A DNA stretch of 64,000 nt from Epiperipatus broadwayi (GCA_028023455.1 JAQFVV010006216.1:1365445-1429444); one strand, 5' to 3'. Numbered from the stretch's first letter, positions 46,975 to 59,852 are shown. The notes: generated by a model not told the origin, from the letters alone. Numbers and translations: made by a program.

Positions 46975-47079
46975 ACTAATACACAGTACGAACCAATTTT
47001 TTATTTTCATATTATAATCATGAAAATCATTGTTATAGTATATATTGTAATATATATATATATATGTTAAAATGAAGAT

Positions 47080-47345
47080 TTGCACGGGTTAAATATATAA
47101 AATACATATTTTGCGGGTTCATCCGTGTTAAAAACTTTTAATATTAATATACTGACATTTCGACTTGGTCACACAAGCCATCCACAGAGTTATAAAAGGT
47201 AGAAAGACAGTTGTAGAGGCGCTACAATCACTGATTTAAATAAAATGTTAAAATTCCACCAATAGCAAAAAATGTTAAATTTAGGAATGTTTTTTAAAAA
47301 AATCTTTCCAAATAGGAGGAAGTTTACATGTATCATCTCGCTTAT
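47080..47345 (-). repeat. Penelope-type 3' terminal region
   Basis: On the minus strand CTCTGTGGATGG, a six-pair hairpin GGCTTG/CAAGTC, CGAAATGTCAGTAT and, further on, CACGGATGAACCCGCAAAATA. The same succession (CTCTGAGGAAGG, hairpin, GAAACGTCAGCAT, CACGGAATATCCCGCAAATA) occurs in the repeat at 36180-36885. Upstream RDDTCKLPPIWKDFFKKHS looks like a decayed C-terminus. It lies in the opposite orientation to the neighbouring Penelope copy. Confidence 0.55.
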
Positions 47346-47352
47346 TGATACA

Positions 47353-47360
47353 ATCTGGCC

Positions 47361-47394
<34 letters not shown>

Positions 47395-47412
47395 GGCCAG
47401 ATATGTAAGGTC

Positions 47413-47451
<39 letters not shown>

Positions 47452-47457
47452 GACCTT
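47353..47457. repeat. Two adjacent (TA)n-cored palindromes
   Basis: ATCTGGCCTTCAT-(AT)n-ATGAAGGCCAGAT at about 47353-47402 and AAGGTCAC-(AT)n-GTGACCTT at 47407-47457. Arms are unique sequence and perfectly complementary. Confidence 0.95.
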
Positions 47458-48348
47458 CTGGTTTGGCACCAGAAATATTCATTATAGTTGTGTGGTAGTA
47501 TATCAGTAACATCTGATATTATCCTCTTTAAAAAAAAAAAAGAAATAACGTGAAATTTTTAAAAAAAATTATTTTGACTTAAAACTGTAATTAGAAATAA
47601 GTGTAGGTGTAATTAAAAAAATTTCTTAAATGTTTAGTATCTTATTTTAGGGTATAATCAATGATAGAATAGGGGGGGTAGTTTATTATATGCATAATCA
47701 GTACAGTTTAAGTTGATGCTTACTTGTTTTATTTGTTCATAAAGCAGTATTCAGATTTGTTAGAATGATTTTCTAGTTCATTTGTTTTATACATTTTAAT
47801 TTATAGCATGAACAGTAAAATATGTTTCACTCATCATCATTCACATTGTCATTTCAGTCATATCAGTGTAATACCTATAGCATATTACTACTGAATATTC
47901 ATGCATTATCCAACTTCATTTTTCATTCATATGTTTCATTAAATCATTAAATATCCCACATCACATTCAAATATTTAATTTTATAAATAATAGTATTAAA
48001 AACTAGCTTAATTACATTTTAAATAAATCAATGGATTATGGACTGGTGGATTATTTAATGACAAATACTGTAAAATATTTTATTTATTAAAACAATTGTC
48101 ATCAGTTTTATTCTACTGCTTTAAAAATATTTAATTATTAGTTCAATATTTTTTTTTATTTATTTAAAAGACAAAATAATTTTTTTTATTTCTCTATTAT
48201 TTTTTTTTTACTTTCACAAGTTTCTTGCATAAATTAAGTAAGTTGCAAGGGAAGGGGCAGACTGACAATCTTTTTCTGGTGATGTCAAATATCGTAAACT
48301 ATTGGAAGAGAGAAATGTGATGTAATTATTATTAAAAAATCTATAAAA
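47458..48348. other. AT-rich stretch without recognisable genes
   Basis: Nothing recognised apart from A and T homopolymers and a G7 run at 47673. Confidence 0.6.
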
Positions 48349-48435
48349 GGGCAATCATAATTACTTTTAAGAGGGCAATCATAATTATTTTTAAGAGAGC
48401 AATCATAATTACTTTTAGAGGGCAATTATAACCAA
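48349..48435. repeat. 24-bp tandem repeat, four copies
   Basis: GGGCAATCATAATTACTTTTAA and variants start at 48349, 48373, 48397 and 48420. The last copy is partial and diverged. Confidence 0.9.
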
Positions 48436-51400
48436 CTAAGGACAACTACAATTAAGTTTTATTTAACAGAGTTTAATAGTACAATTATTTTTCCTCTTCC
48501 AAAGTTCGAGTTGAAAATTTAAAATATAGTATTTGTTTACGAAAATGTGTACTTAAAACCACTAAGAGATACGTCAATTTGTGCTCTCAGCTGATTGTTT
48601 AAATTTTCTCACCGTTATGCTAAAATACATGTAAGTGTTATATTATATTATTCAAGATAAATTGTTATTGTTTAAGAAAATGGGAATGCGTGATAGGATT
48701 ATAAAATTATTTTATTTAAATTTAAACTTAACAGGAAAGAATAGAAGAATGTTTGTTTATTTTTTAAAATTTAATTTCTTAAGTTTTAATCATATTATGA
48801 ATGGAATAATTGTAACATGCGTCGTTTATATATGGAAAAGGTGTGAACTTTTATTGAACATTTCCAGAACTCTATTAAATAAGTTTAATGCTAAGTATAA
48901 AGGAAAATTCAAAATATACACAAGAATTATATAATTTTATCGTCATATTTATTGAAAAAGTGGATAATTATTTCTACTTTTACCTATTGAAGGAAATAAA
49001 GATTAAATGTGCAAATGAGTGGACTATTGATATTTACATGTTTCCTAAAACCAATAAGAGAAATAAATTATAAAGTGGATAAATTTATATGTTTCCACTT
49101 TATTAAATGCATTTTAAATTCTATGAATGAAATATGAAATATTACTTTATACGTTGTAAAATGTGCATTGCCTAATAATGTTTCCTAATACATAGCATCA
49201 ACAGTAATTCATAGCTAACAGCTAGAACATTGAATCTGTTATTTTAAATTAAAAGTAACATTGTTTCATTTTTATCTGCAGAAATATGCCGTTTTTGTGT
49301 CAATATTTATCTTTGTGCATTATAATTATTATCCTTATTTATTTGGCAACATGACAAGGAAAGTCATGTAAAAACTATTTATAAACTTTTCATTTCGTTT
49401 AAAAAAAAAAAAGAACTTTATTTTATTTAATAGTATTTAGAAAGTTAATGCTAATTTAAGAATGTTTAGTATATGTATTATTATATTTTGTTCTACTAGA
49501 ACGTCTCAGTAAATGTATGATAATGGAAAATCATACAAGGTATTTTTTTATTATTATTTTAATATGAGGTTTGGTCCTGTGTTACACACGTGATAAACAA
49601 ATGGAAGAATCCATTTATAGTTTAATAGGGGTGAATAATTATTTTAAAAGAGTTCATTATATTAAATCTTACTGTATATATATATATATATATATAAATT
49701 AGAAAACCATTATTTTCAATAATTATTTCATCTATAATATACAACTTTATTATTTATCTAGGTTCAATTTTACTTTAGATTTGTGCCAATATCAATGCAT
49801 TTAAAAAAATTATTTTGTCTTGCTTTGCCCACAGTAATTATTACTTTATTTTCCAACTGTTCTTAGAACATTATCAAGTCCTAAATATTGTCAGATATGA
49901 GATATTTATTCTTAATTAATTCTAGCAGTAATAATTAATATTTTAACAGTAATTCTTTGCGTACTGTAATTTTAAATGGTCTGTGTATCATTATGCTTAT
50001 ATATGTGTGTGTCCATTATTAAACTTATTTATAATTATATGTAATTGCAAGTAAAAATAATTTTACATCAATTGGATTCAGAGGAAAGGGGATGATCAAT
50101 CATTTTGAAGGATTAGAAAGTTATTTAAGTGAGAATTATTATTTCTTTGTTATGTGTGAATGAAAAGTATTTTAGTGGCTATATGCTATAAAGTTCACAA
50201 TGTTTTATAGTATATTTTATGGGATTGAGTAAGTGTCTTTGTTATTTGAATATTTAATATGGGTAGTTTTCCCAGTGTAGTGTAGTGTATGGGATCGAGT
50301 AATCCCTTTCTTTTCCATGTATTGTAGTATTTTGATAGGAGTGGATTGAATCCTTTTATATTTGATATGAAGAATTAAATGCATATGAATCTAGATATGT
50401 TATCTCCCTGATTTTCATTTGGTGATGAGTTATTCCACCAGTTATTTAGTCTTAAAAATAGACTTGGGAGTTATTGTTGTATTTATCTGATTTGAATTAT
50501 AGAAATCTTTTATCCCATGTGTATATTGGATGTTTTCCAGCTTATGCTATAGCCAAGTGTTTGATAGTTTATGGATAAAAAAGAAGAATAAAAGGAGAGT
50601 ATAGTGTCTCACAAAACAGCTGTATTGTAGTTAATAAATACAGCTTGATTGGTCTTTGCCTTTGTCTGTATTATGATTATATTGTAACATCATAAGCAAA
50701 TTGATTAGACTGATTAACGTTAATTACTTATTTTCTTTGACGCACAGCATAATACAGATTCATGCACAAATTGTTAGTTGTGAGATAAAAGAATTCATTA
50801 TTAATGTATAACTTTATTTATCATTTTAAAACATTTTGTAGTGATCCTTTAGGCTTCATCTAATTGATTTTTATCATTTAATCATAATTTGAGTAAGTAA
50901 TCAAGCAAAGATAAGACATAGTTAATGAATACAATGATTTACTTTTATTTTGGCAAAGCAGAACCTAGTTATTCAATAGAATACTTTACTTCAAAATTAC
51001 AAAAAAAAAATACATTTAATTAATAGAAGTATTTATTTTCTTTGGTAAGATAGTCCAATATTATTTTTAGTTTTCAATCCCCTTATTTTAATTTTAGTTA
51101 AAATACATTTAAAGTAAAATGCAAAATCTTAAGTTTATTCAGTGTAATTAGAATATTAATTCATGTTGTTGTCATAAATTTTAATTGGTAAATGAGTGTT
51201 ATCAAGCAAAATGCTGAATATAAGATAATAAGGTAATCAGTTACTAGAAATGTAAGGTCATATTTCATCATTTTTGTATAAGTCTATCAGAAATCACTGA
51301 TAGCTAAAAAAGCCATTTCTTTTATAGTAAATGATATGGATTTATTTAGCTCATTTAATGTTAAAAATAAAAATGTTTTACCAATCTATCAGAATGCTCT

Positions 51401-52450
51401 GATAAATGAAATGTAGTAGATTTAAAAAGTTAAAAGATTATGTGGTATTATTTATCCTTGTATAAACTGTAACTCATGATACTAAATCCCTTTGAATTGT
51501 GTTCATACCAATGAAAGAAAAAGTAAATGTTTGTTTAACTATTTTCTATTTGATCAATAAATATTTTGTTATTTAAATTTGTATTTAGAGTTTCTTCTCT
51601 AGCATTCATTCCTGTTCCATACTTCCACACATACTTACACATTTATTTTATTTAATGTGACATAATTGCATTTTTATTTAATTATGATAAATCTCTAGAT
51701 ATGATGATATTGATTTCCTTGATTCAAACACTATATGAGATGCCAATTATCTACCGATCATTTTAAAGGGGTTTTGTTATTTAATAATTGTTTAGATGAT
51801 GAATTGAAATCAAAATGTGCCCTATTTCTTTCATTATCTAACTGCAAGTATTTAATTAGAGTATTGTTTGGTTTGTAATATTATTTTCATAGTGTTCAGT
51901 AATAATATTGAGACACAGAAGTGTTAGATCAAGCCATACCATAAGTTAATTCCCTGAGATCTTCAATTTTAATTCAGATTAGATAATAAATTCAGTTAAT
52001 TAGATTAGATTAGTATAATTAAAAATTTAGTAGTGATAGGTTTAGTTTGAGTTTAGATCTAGTGAGTTATACATTACAATTTCTAAAATATTATTTTTTT
52101 ATTTTAGTTATTAGTTTAATTGTATAATATGATAGAGGTTGTTCAGTGCATATGGATGATGGGAAGAGGTGAAATATACATTATAATTAGTTAATTTTAG
52201 CTGGTAGAATTTTACCAATTTAATTTTTGTTTACCATAGAACTTGATAGATGTTTATTCCTATTAGTTATAATATTTTCTCCCACATCTAATGTACATTG
52301 TACACCTCATACACCTCTGTATCCCTCAACTGAGTTTGTTTTAGGTGAAATTTTAATTAAGAGCCTCATGAGTAAATTTAGAATAAAGTTAGATTGATAA
52401 TTTATTCTATGATCCATAGAATTGGCACCCCCGGGTAATTGATAGTGTTG
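48436..52450. other. Long AT-rich stretch without recognisable genes
   Basis: Frames at 48635-48934 and 48888-49073 are Lys/Ile/Phe-rich without motifs. Short direct repetitions of GTAGTGTAGTGTATGGGATCG type lie near 50275. No element ends were recognised. Confidence 0.55.
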
Positions 52451-52510
52451 GTGATAGGTGTGAGGGGTTACAATATATATATATATATATATATATTGTA
52501 TCACACCTAT

Positions 52511-52554
<44 letters not shown>

Positions 52555-52555
52555 A
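52451..52555. repeat. (TA)n-cored palindromes
   Basis: GTGATAGGTGTGA...TACAAT-(AT)n-ATTGTATCACACCTATCAC at 52451-52513, then CACACAT-(AT)n-ATGTGTGTG to about 52555. The first has 13-bp unique arms. Confidence 0.93.
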
Positions 52556-52909
52556 GAAAGAAAATGGAATTACAACAAGTGTTAAACAGTATAAAAATAA
52601 TTTTAAATTAAGTGAATTTAAATTTAAAACACTTGTTTCTTTCTTTGTTTTTAATTTCTCTACCATATAATTAATTTCTCAATATTTTTGAAAAACTATA
52701 TATCAGGTGTATATTTTTTAAAAAAAATCGTAACTGGTAAAATTAATCAATAATTTAGTGTTTATGCCTGTTGAGATAATAAAAGAAAAAAACTATTTTA
52801 TTCAGTTTTTTATTTTGAAAAAAAAAAACAACTTTTTATTTATATATAAAAACACACATACACATTAAAATATAACATACATGTTGTGTATATTGATCTT
52901 TGGCATGCG

Positions 52910-52944
<35 letters not shown>

Positions 52945-55650
52945 TGTAACAGTCAGAATCGTCTATCTCGCTAACACACTGCAGAATTCAAACCCAGACA
53001 CAAAACTGAACATTCTAGGAGGGGTTGCCTTCTAGATATACTAAGTTCGAATCTAAAGCCCAAATTTCACAGTGCCATCTACATGACCACGAATCTGATG
53101 CCACTACTAGTACGACCTTTGACCGGTGCCTGGTGGTCAGGGATAAACAAAAGACTCTATATGAAAAGAAGTTTGGGTGGCTAATTAACGTCTATGGATT
53201 TACAAAAGAAATGCAGAAAATATATATATAGACCGAGACAGTGATAGGGATCAAATAAAATAAGAGATCAAATTTAGTTTTAAATAATTTCACAAAATTT
53301 ATTTAAATAAAATATATATATAATGCCACTGTCTGCTTATATGAGACAGGGATGTGTATTAAATAACTGTGGGCATTATATTTCAATAAATGACAAAAAG
53401 GTTTTAAAACAAAGTGATATATTCTATCCCTCGGGCTAATAGCATTATGATAATGTGCTTGACGAGATAGGAACATGTGCGAGGTGCTTTGAGCAATTAT
53501 ACAAGTTTAATAAAATATTTGAAATTAAGTCTTATAAAATATTTATTGATTTCGAGAATAGCACGGACAAAAGCTTACTAAGCAACAAAGTGGGAATGTG
53601 ATCAAAGCATTTATTTGAGAATACTAATAATAGAGTTGCATTGGGAGGTCAGTATTGCTGATAATGAATTTATTAAAGTTGGAGGGTGTGACACGTTTAA
53701 GTCACAGATGTTTTGTAAAATAAATATAAAATAAAACAATATTGAAGATCCGGAGTAATTACAGAGGGCATCTCACCGCTAACCCGTAGGAAAGTATTTT
53801 ATGAACAGCCAAAACTTAGCGACTGTGTGACGATTGCGTTTAATTCCCAGGGGTGTCATTTGGAACACCCTCTGCCTGGAAACTTGCAATAAGCAAAAAG
53901 AATGGACTTTGCCGTGTAAAGAATCCTTGGAAAAATAAAACAAAGCAGTCTCAACAACCAATTCATTTACCAGCAATACGAGACTAGTGTATATAAAAAC
54001 ATACTGAATGGGTTTTACTCGGATTAAGAGAAATGCCCAATCAAATTCCTCAAAATTCATTTAAAAGGGTCCGCACATTCTCGACGTCAATGATGAACTT
54101 TATAATTAAACTAGAACACGGTAATTAAAATAGGAAAATGCATGCTTGCGGGTTTGAAAAGTAAGTATAGATTTATATACGCAAACATGCATTAGGGGAC
54201 ACATTTAATCATTGACCTCGCACATACTCTCATATTAGATTAAAATTAATAACATGTAGATTTTAAACTATGTGATTATATTATATATTAAAGAATAGAA
54301 TCGCCCTCGAACGAGTGATTTGCAAGATAATAAAATTGGAAAATTATAAATTTAAAATATACCTTAATAGCGGTGTCTTACTTTCAATAAAGGGAATAGT
54401 TCACTCAGTCAAAGACGATTCTGACACATTATCATAATAAAATAAAAAAAAGCTTTATAAATAGAAAATATTAACCCAAGGATAGAGCAAAACAGTTGAT
54501 TATATTTGAACACTTTAAAGAAGTACATAATAAAGTTATGTGAAATAAAAGAAAAACAATTTAGAATAGCTATAGCATGTTAGTTATCACAAGAGCTCTT
54601 GGGTTAATTTAGGTTACCTCTGGAGACGCATTTGCAGGTAGATGTTCGGCAGGTTTTATAATTCAGCAGCAAAATCTGGAATGTTCATATTTTTGCAGCA
54701 GCAGCAGTTCCGGGGTTCCCTATGTTGATAACTTCCGATGGTATACGGCAGCATATGACCATTTCAGAGAGAAATAGCCTTCTCGCACTCTACTCTGTCA
54801 TGTCAAGATTTACAAATTACTAGAATAGAACTCAGAATGATTTCTCTTAGAAACATTAGAAGAAAAAACTGGAGAACAAAAGAAAACCCTTCTTTTTATA
54901 GTAGACTTTAACAATAGAACTGCCCTGGAGCATTACGAAAATATATCGGACTTATCAGCTGTAATTAAATCATCCGAATGTCTAAAGGAATTCAACATTA
55001 ATTAATTTCTTTTGTTAATTTCCCTGTCGACATTCGAATTACAAGTTAGATTTAATTAAAAATTACTTTTATTAATTAAAGAAAACCTTAAGTGGACATC
55101 TGCTGTTTTTAGATAAACTTATACAACATTTACTAATTAAACTATTGTCCCTCATTTATTTTAACAGAAATATTTGGAATAACTTTTATTAAATTAAAGA
55201 AAATGATTTTACTTTTTAAATTGCAATATTTGAATCTATTTACTAAACGAATATTTACTAAATGAATTTTATTTTAAATCAAAATATATTACGATGGTAA
55301 TATATTTGTAAATAGATTCAAACAAAATAACTTTAACAATTTATAATTTTGATATGTTTTAAAATGGTTATCATAGTGTGTGCGCAATTACAACTTATAT
55401 AACTTACTTTTTTATAAATGTCAATTATGTGAACAAATACATAATTCATAATATTTTATTTTATTTGGGAATAAGTTATATATATATAATACGAGCATTG
55501 TGCTCGTGGTTTAAAATTAGGCAGGATTTTCGGTATATAAGTGCATTGCAGACACACTATGATAGATTGGGGTTCAAACTAAGGTATGAGAGTAGGAAGT
55601 TGGTGAGAAAAGGTGAAACAAAGATCTGCAAAGCAGACCTTACTGTTTCA
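52945..55650 (-). mobile_element. Large LTR-like unit related to the gypsy LTR, probable solo LTR or non-autonomous element
   Basis: TGTAACAG at 52945 follows (AT)n and CTGTTTCA ends at 55650 directly before ATATATAT, giving TG...CA ends in a TA tract as for the gypsy LTR. The first 170 bp share spaced blocks with that LTR (GAATTCAAACCCAG, CTAAGTTCGAA, CATGACC..CGA). The last 37 bp form the same type of hairpin bounded by TGAAAC and GTTTCA. Inside there is more balanced sequence (53000-54950) but no recognisable gag or pol, and no internal second LTR was found by eye. The 93-codon minus-strand frame at 53779-54060 is unrecognised. At 2.7 kb it would be a very long LTR. Confidence 0.6.
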
Positions 55651-56260
55651 ATATATATGGGTGTTAATCAAAATATATAATTACTAAATTAAGTAAAAGG
55701 ATACCCAATGAAGTACCGAACTAGTAATTCATAATCTTCAGTTGGTGGAGAAAGATAAAGTTTCACATTTTGAAAAACATCAGGCAGTGGCTAAAAGATA
55801 ATATAAAAGTATAAAAATAGCTTATAAAATTACTGAAGATATTATGACATAAAATGTACAGTGTCACTATATATTAAACAGACTTCTAAAAGAAATTAAT
55901 AACCAATAACCTATTTACTGCTATAAAAGTATGCATTTTTCTTCACATAAAGTTTGTAATTACCCATGAATTTTTATTAAAAATTGCAATAAAAGAGAAT
56001 GTTAAAATGTACATGCTGGAATACAGTTTATAGCAATTTATACCAGAAAGTTAATCTTGATACCATTTAGCAAAAGATCTCAAGTCAGAAAATTATTCCA
56101 GATATATTTTATACTGTTGTAGAACAAAGCACTTATACATATATCAGAACAAAACATATTCATATATGCTGTTCTTTAGACATTGTTTTATATAATAATA
56201 AATAATATCATATTTTCGTCATATGTACAAGAATAATCTAATAAGATATATTGTCAAAAC

Positions 56261-56294
<34 letters not shown>

Positions 56295-59220
56295 TATCAT
56301 TACATTTTTATTTACAAGTGTCAAACTTACTACACTCACAACTATGACATCACTCACTTCAGATAAATACATCAGTGATTACTGAACCAATCAATCGTAG
56401 CCTGAGATTGAGTGTCATGGTTCCATCTACTAACCTATATTAAAACCTTGCATTCCATACTGCTTCTTTAGTTGTATATATATATATATTTTTCATGTAT
56501 ATGTGTCTATGAAGCATGCCTAAAAATTATAAACTTTAGCTTTTCAATATTTTATTGTTATTATTAATTTTTTTTCTTTTTCACATTAAAATACTTAGGT
56601 GTGGCTCAGATATATATGTATTACAGGAGCAAACTTACTAACAAAATATTCATTTTATAAATAGTTTATTAGGCATCATTTATAAAACTTTTTTCTTTTT
56701 AAATAGTTTTTTTTATTAAACTGTATATTTTATAAAATCCAAGATGGAAGATGCAACTATTAATTGTTCAAAAGTAATTAGAGGGGTGGAAATATAATAC
56801 TGTTTTAATCTTGGGAAGAAATTTTTAATTAAAGTTTGACTGAAAATAGAGAGGAGAATAAGATTAACAGATTTTACTTTTGTTATAAACATTTTTGTCA
56901 AATCTATTTTCAATCTGGAAATAGATTTGAATATATTTTTGGAACATTATCTAATGATTGCATCTTCAAAAACAATGGACAAAAAAAATATAAGATTTTG
57001 TTAGATTGGAGATTAGAGTTTGAGCTACAAATAAGAAGTTAAAAGTATTCCACAAATACCTGAGCAGGATATAAAATGGGCTGATTTTAAATACCAACAG
57101 TTAGCTACTATTGAGAGAACTGTCCAGTTAACAAAATCCACACTTCTTTAAAATTTAAAAAATGATAATTGAGTAGAAAGCCCATCGTCTTTCTGACCAC
57201 TGGAGGTCATCTTCCACTGCCGTACCATTCTGGTGCTGTATAATGAAGTAAAGACCTGACATGAGAACTTTGGAATGCTGATCAGAAGCTTGCTGTTACC
57301 TAAGAACTCACATGGATCTTTAAACTGCCATGCATGAGTCAGACTTTGAAAATGAATTCTTAAAATGGTGCAAGTTAAATTATTTTCATGCTGCAACCAG
57401 AAAGTAAAGCTAGTCTAACTAATCTCAAACTCTATTATCAAGATTTCTCCTAATAGTTTGTTTAACTTTGTCTCTTTCCAATATGTAAATTGCTCTCAAA
57501 TAATTTTTATAAATCTAATCCTATCTCATATGCTCTAACTTTCTTTAATTTTGGTGTGGTGATTTATTTATAAGCATTTATTATTTGATTTTATATCTCT
57601 GTTTTTCTTTATTATTTAATATACCAATCTCAAGCAACCTGACAAGCTGAATTTCTCAAAATCTTTTCTGTCCTCTTTTTAATTAAGCCTCCATGAATTA
57701 AGGTTATTAACGACCCCTAAAAACATGATGTATGATTAATTAATATGCTCGCCAGATTGTTTTTATGAGTCAACATTTTATGTTGTGTTTTTATTATAAA
57801 AATTGTTATTTGTTCAACTCCAAATAGAATGAAGTAATTTCTATATAAGGTAATACTCAAACTAATTAATGCTTTGAAATCTTTTAAAATATTATTTATT
57901 TACATTCCGAAAGGGTGACCTATTAGTTATTTTCAATACAAATGCTAGTTTTCTTTTATTTTTCATACTCTTAAAATATTAAATATTTAAATATTCTAAT
58001 TATTATCAAAATCCATGAAGGTAGGATTGAATTATTTTAAATAGCAGAAAAGGAGGAAGTAAAATCTTGATGTATTTTTTTTATTAAAGGAAATCTTCTA
58101 TATGTATATATTATAGCGGCAAACATATTATTTGTATAAATTATAGCATTAATACAAAGGGTCATTTATTTTTAAAGCAGTAATTCCTATTCAATGGCAT
58201 TAGTGACATTTATTTGTACTGCAGTACTGCCATCCAGCTTATCTTTGTGAATATATTCCATCCTTCTAATCTGAGGGTTGTGTCAGGACTGAACCCAAGG
58301 ATTTCTCTTCATGTTCTGTCCTGCGAATAGTTGAGTTTCCCAGGACTTCATATAAAAAGGCCTCTGTGCATCGGTGACTCCAGTAAGCCTGGGCCATGCT
58401 ATGTCTAATCACACTTCTCTAAGCACTGCTCTAAAATGGGAGTCTTAGACTTTGTTTTTGTCCAGAAGCATGACCTTTTCCTCTTATTTCTTCATCATTA
58501 TGTTGGTACTGCCATCTCTTAATTTATTATTACTTTTGCTTCATGACCCAATTTTAATGCTGTAATATTAAAATTGTGCTCTGCTAAAATATATACATAA
58601 ATTCCAAATACTATTAGCTATATTAATTAATAATGTTATGTTAATCTTATTATACAATCCCACTGTTGTAATTTATTATTTCTGTATTTAAGAGTGTATG
58701 CCTTGAGAAAAATAAAGCATTTTCCTTACAAATGTTAATTAAAAGAATTTTCAATAAATAGTTTATCATATAATCCAATATAATTTTTCAAATGTATTTT
58801 ATTTTCACAACCTCACTGGTGTGAAAATACTTTCTCTTATATATGTAATGAATTTTGAAATGCTCCCCGAAATATGTTGGTCACCATGTTTCAGAACCAT
58901 AAACCATAGTTTTAATAGCAATATTATGTAATCTTTTTTATAAATGATTGGCATCTTAATACCATACCCACCAAAGATGTGCATTAATATATATATATAC
59001 TATTTAGCGAATAAAAGAGCATATGAGAATCATCAGTGTGAATCCAAATATGTAATCATCTACCATTGGTAGACAGCTCATTCATGCACACATTAATGTA
59101 TATAATTAATTTATTATATTAAACAATTTTGTTATTGTCTAACTTGTTTGAGTAGTTCGAATTCCTTTTTCTCCATTTCCACATGTACAACCATGTGTAT
59201 GCATATTTTAGTTTAGTTAC
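55651..59220. other. AT-rich stretch with two unassigned islands
   Basis: Islands at 57140-57420 and 58200-58480 have higher GC and longer open frames (for example AQAYWSHRCTEAFLYEVLGN on the minus strand near 58330), but I recognise no family. (TA)n runs at 56270 and 56477. Nothing else. Confidence 0.45.
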
Positions 59221-59224
59221 ACAT

Positions 59225-59290
59225 TTATTGCAGATATGAAAAGGCCTCCTATCTCCCCTATGTTACAAGTCTAATACCAAAGTACCTAAA
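59225..59290 (-). repeat. Diverged copy of the 35031-35100 repeat
   Basis: On the minus strand GGTACTTTGGTATTAGACTTG, then GGGAGATAGGAGGCCTTTTCA, aligned over about 60 bp with the plus-strand sequence at 35031. Confidence 0.65.
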
Positions 59291-59852
59291 ATCAGTAACC
59301 AAATTTTATATCTAAAATTGTTTGACAGTTTTTTATTTCTATTTTAAAACAGACATTTAAAAAAAAATTCTAAAGAAGTAAATTTGTGATCATTGTTTTA
59401 AAAAAATAATATAAGTTTTCTTGTTAAGCTGTTTTTAAAAAAAAAAACAACAATTGTTTTAAAATAAAAACTGTAAAACAATTTTAAATAGCAAACTTAA
59501 TTACTGATTTCTTATGCATATATAATTATGTACAAATATATATATATATTAAAAGTTTAAAATAGTTTTAAAAATGTTATTAAATTGAAAGAAAAAATAA
59601 ACTGCCCTCTTGTGATGAAACCAAATGAAAATTGTAAGAATAAATGTTTAGTGCAATACATGAAATTATGAATATTTTTCATCTTTTTTCCAGCATTTTG
59701 TTCAATATCTATCAAATTTAGTTGGCATACTGAAAAGATAAGTGTTTCAAATGGATTAATGTGATATAACTTAGTTATATATCAATTCTCAAGCAATTTT
59801 GTTGAATTTAAATATATTAAACCTTGATTTTGAAATTTCATTCTAACTTGAA

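Noticed and set aside
47190-47487. Tyr/Ile-repeat frames across 47.2-47.5 kb
   Set aside because: They are produced by (TA)n cores of the two palindromes.
48349-48435. CRISPR-like array
   Set aside because: The 24-bp units are contiguous, without spacers; this is an ordinary minisatellite in a eukaryotic context.
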